Assembly: GCA_012934845.2 (NCBI GenBank)
Contig: WNNJ02000746.1
Location: 124,001-188,000, forward strand
From: Pomphorhynchus laevis
Lineage: Eukaryota; Acanthocephala; Palaeacanthocephala; Echinorhynchida; Pomphorhynchidae
Direction of reading: 5' to 3'
DNA length: 64,000 bases
The translations under genes were made by a program, and so were the position numbers. A model generated the notes under the pieces. The model did not search any database. It worked only from the letters and a program-made list of their open reading frames with translations, and was not told where the DNA came from. Of the stretch, positions 62,087 through 64,000 are shown in pieces (the stretch's first letter is position 1; the number at the start of each line of letters is the position of its first letter).

Positions 62087-64000
62087 ATGAACAATTAGAA
62101 ATATTAAAACAACTTTTAAGTGATAATAAGCTAAAAGATCTTTATGTAAATATAAGAAGTTTTTCTAAAGATATCATATGTTCAATAAATCAAAAATTAA
62201 TTAACGACTATGATAGGCTAAGTTGTATAATAGACAGTTATTGTAATACAAAATACTATAATCGTACAATAAATGTTAATAATAACAATAGAAAATATAC
62301 ATTAACCATAAACTTCATTAATAAATGTATAGATAACATAAATATAGCCGGACTTTTAAATAATTCTAAAAGTAAAGAAATAATAGGGTCAGATTTAAGT
62401 AAATATATTCCTAAAATAAGGTATAAACTCCTACCACCATTAGGACGAAAAATTTGTAATTATAATAAAGAATTAAAATCAATATGTAACGATAATATTA
62501 GAAACATAATGGAAACATAATGCAATTGTAAAAGTCTTAGTTTTGATAAAATAAATGAACATATATGTACCCATAATCTAGAATTAATTGAAAATTGTGA
62601 ATTAAGAAAGCTGCTATCAAAAGGATATAAATATAGATTAAATAATAACAACGACAAAAATAAAATTTACAATTCGTTATATAATAACTTAAATGATTAC
62701 TTTAGTAAGCTGATTAATAGTGAAAGTTCGAATATATCTAAGATAAAAATTTGGAAAGATTATATATTTGATAAAATTAAAAATAAAATGAAAATAACAA
62801 ACAATTATAAAAGGAAAGATAAAATTAATAAAGATATGTATAAAGAACTTACTAAATTAAAGGATAACTATATAATAACAACTATTGATAAAGCTAGTAA
62901 TAACTTTGTCTTCATATGCAAAAAGCTTTATTATGATATACTAATGAAAGAGGTTAATTCTAATGATTTAAATGTAAATCGAACATATGAACGTAGTGAG
63001 TTGAGTTTAGAAACAATTATTACAAGTCACTGTTCTATAATGGATAAAAAGGGTATAAAGGTTAAATTAGATAATAAAACTATACCTATATTATATTCGA
63101 ATCCAAAATTACATAAAAATCCAATCAAACCTAGGTTCATATGTAGTGCGTTTAAATGTACATTAAAACCACTTTCTGTCTATATGAATAAAATACTTAA
63201 AATAATTAAAGCACACTTTAAAAAATATTGCAAGGTAATCGAAATTAATACTGGTATAAAACACTATTTCAGTATTAATTCTACAAAAGAATTTTTAGAA
63301 CAGACAAAAGGAATAAATTTTCAAAATATAAATACATACGATTTTAGTACGCTTTATACAAATCTAGATTTAGTAGATATTAAAGAAGCGTTAGTAAAAT
63401 TAATTAATCTTATATTCGGAAAAAGATATACATATATATGTTATAATAATTATAACGCCTATCTAACAAAAATTAAACCATCAAATAAATATAAATATAT
63501 GGATAAAATTGAATTAATAGAATCCTTAAATATTTTGATAAATCAAAATTATTTAAAAGTAGGGACATCTATATTTAGACAAGTAAAAGGTGTTCCAATG
63601 GGTGGTAATAGTAGCCCAATTATAGCTGACTCGTTTTTAAGCTTTATAGAATATGAATTTGTTCATAACTGTGTAAAAACTAAATCTAAACAATATAAAT
63701 ATATGAAATATATGTTTCGATACATTGATGATATATGTGTATTTAATTCTAATGATTTTTATTCAATTAGTGAGCACATTTATCCAGAGAGTTTTATTAT
63801 TAACAAAACCAATATTATTGATATAAAAGGTGTATATCTAGATATGAACATTAAATTAACATTAACTAAAACTACTATTAATTTATATCGTAAAGATGAC
63901 ATATTTAAATTTACAAGAAACATATTTTTGCATGAGCATTCATGCATACCATATAATATAAAATGTAATACATTAAATAATGAAATTTTAAGAATTGCAA
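62077..64000 (+). pseudogene. Naiad-like reverse transcriptase ORF, runs off the window
   Basis: The frame starts at 62077 and is open to the window edge except for TAA at 62518-62520, directly before CNCKSLSFDK (CxC motif) and ICTHNLELIEN, LRKLLSKGYKYR. RT blocks follow: TIDKASNNFVFICKKLYYDI (62881), ILYSNPKLHKNPIKPRFI (63085), TYDFSTLYTNLDL (motif A, about 63337), QVKGVPMGGNSSPIIADSFL (motif B, about 63580) and FRYIDDICVF (motif C, YIDD at 63721-63732). Catalytic residues are intact. RTs of this group are relatives of telomerase. The stop may be a mutation. Confidence 0.8.

Larger units (their letters stand above)
61430..64000 (+). mobile_element. Penelope-like element with N-terminal GIY-YIG (Naiad type)
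   Basis: Order of parts: GIY-YIG nuclease (61472-62086), linker and CxC motif (62077-62540), reverse transcriptase (62821 to beyond the window). A nuclease before the RT, joined by a CxC motif, is the arrangement described for Naiad/Chlamys elements; canonical Penelope elements have it after the RT. The element is far more AT-rich than its neighbours. It sits in A7. The 3' end and any pseudo-LTRs lie outside the window. Confidence 0.85.

Overview
The window looks like a gene-poor, repeat-filled (heterochromatin-like) piece of a nuclear genome, probably of an invertebrate animal. Nearly every coding trace belongs to a retroelement: APE-type LINEs of the CR1/Jockey group, LINEs with a restriction-like endonuclease (RLE, R2/NeSL-like), Ty3/Gypsy LTR elements, and a Penelope-like element with an N-terminal GIY-YIG nuclease (Naiad type). 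I see no rRNA, tRNA, CRISPR or bacterial-type features and no secure host gene. The only candidates not assigned to an element are an acidic reading frame with an in-frame tandem duplication (367-1239) and a 142-residue frame (23213-23641). The host species cannot be fixed from the sequence.

I use working family names. A = APE LINE with (ATT)n tails. B = APE LINE with (TAA)n-like tails whose ORF1 has a Cys-rich head. C = RLE LINE with a Cys-rich CXC-like N-terminus, RT, CCHC knuckle and RLE. D = LINE with three zinc knuckles in ORF1. E = Ty3/Gypsy fossils.

Layout: 1-1.2 kb acidic ORF; 1.5-5.3 D1 (+); 5.3-7.0 AT-rich; 7.0-9.4 a B-type element split by A1; 9.4-10.4 AT-rich with a dispersed repeat; 10.4-15.4 B1 (-) split by A2 (+), itself abutting the C0 remnant; 16.0-19.4 two joined C pieces (-); 19.6-21.1 C2 (+) with a duplicated tail; 21.1-22.5 B2 (-); 22.5-25.1 mixed remnants; 25.3-32.6 a C element (-) split by a full-length A3 (+); 32.9-36.6 Gypsy E1 (+); 36.8-51.9 four C elements in a row on the minus strand (C8, C5, C6, C7), C5 being split by A4 (-), which is split by B3 (+); 52-60.4 a tandem Gypsy E3 (-) with E4 (+) nested in it; 60.6-61.4 A7; 61.4-64.0 Naiad-like element, running off the window.

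The nesting gives a relative history. C5 was in place before A4 entered its RT (6-bp target duplication ATTAAT), and A4 before B3 entered it (5-bp duplication AAAAG). A3 entered another C element with a duplication TAACTTT. B3, the A3/A4 pair, the C6 RT and E4 (99-bp LTRs differing at two sites) look youngest. The most notable observations are the conserved CXC-like N-terminal domain of the C elements, their head-to-tail clustering, the 20-bp tandem array in the A3 leader, the same 130-bp self-insert in A3 and A4, the fold-back at the A3 5' junction, and the Naiad-like element.
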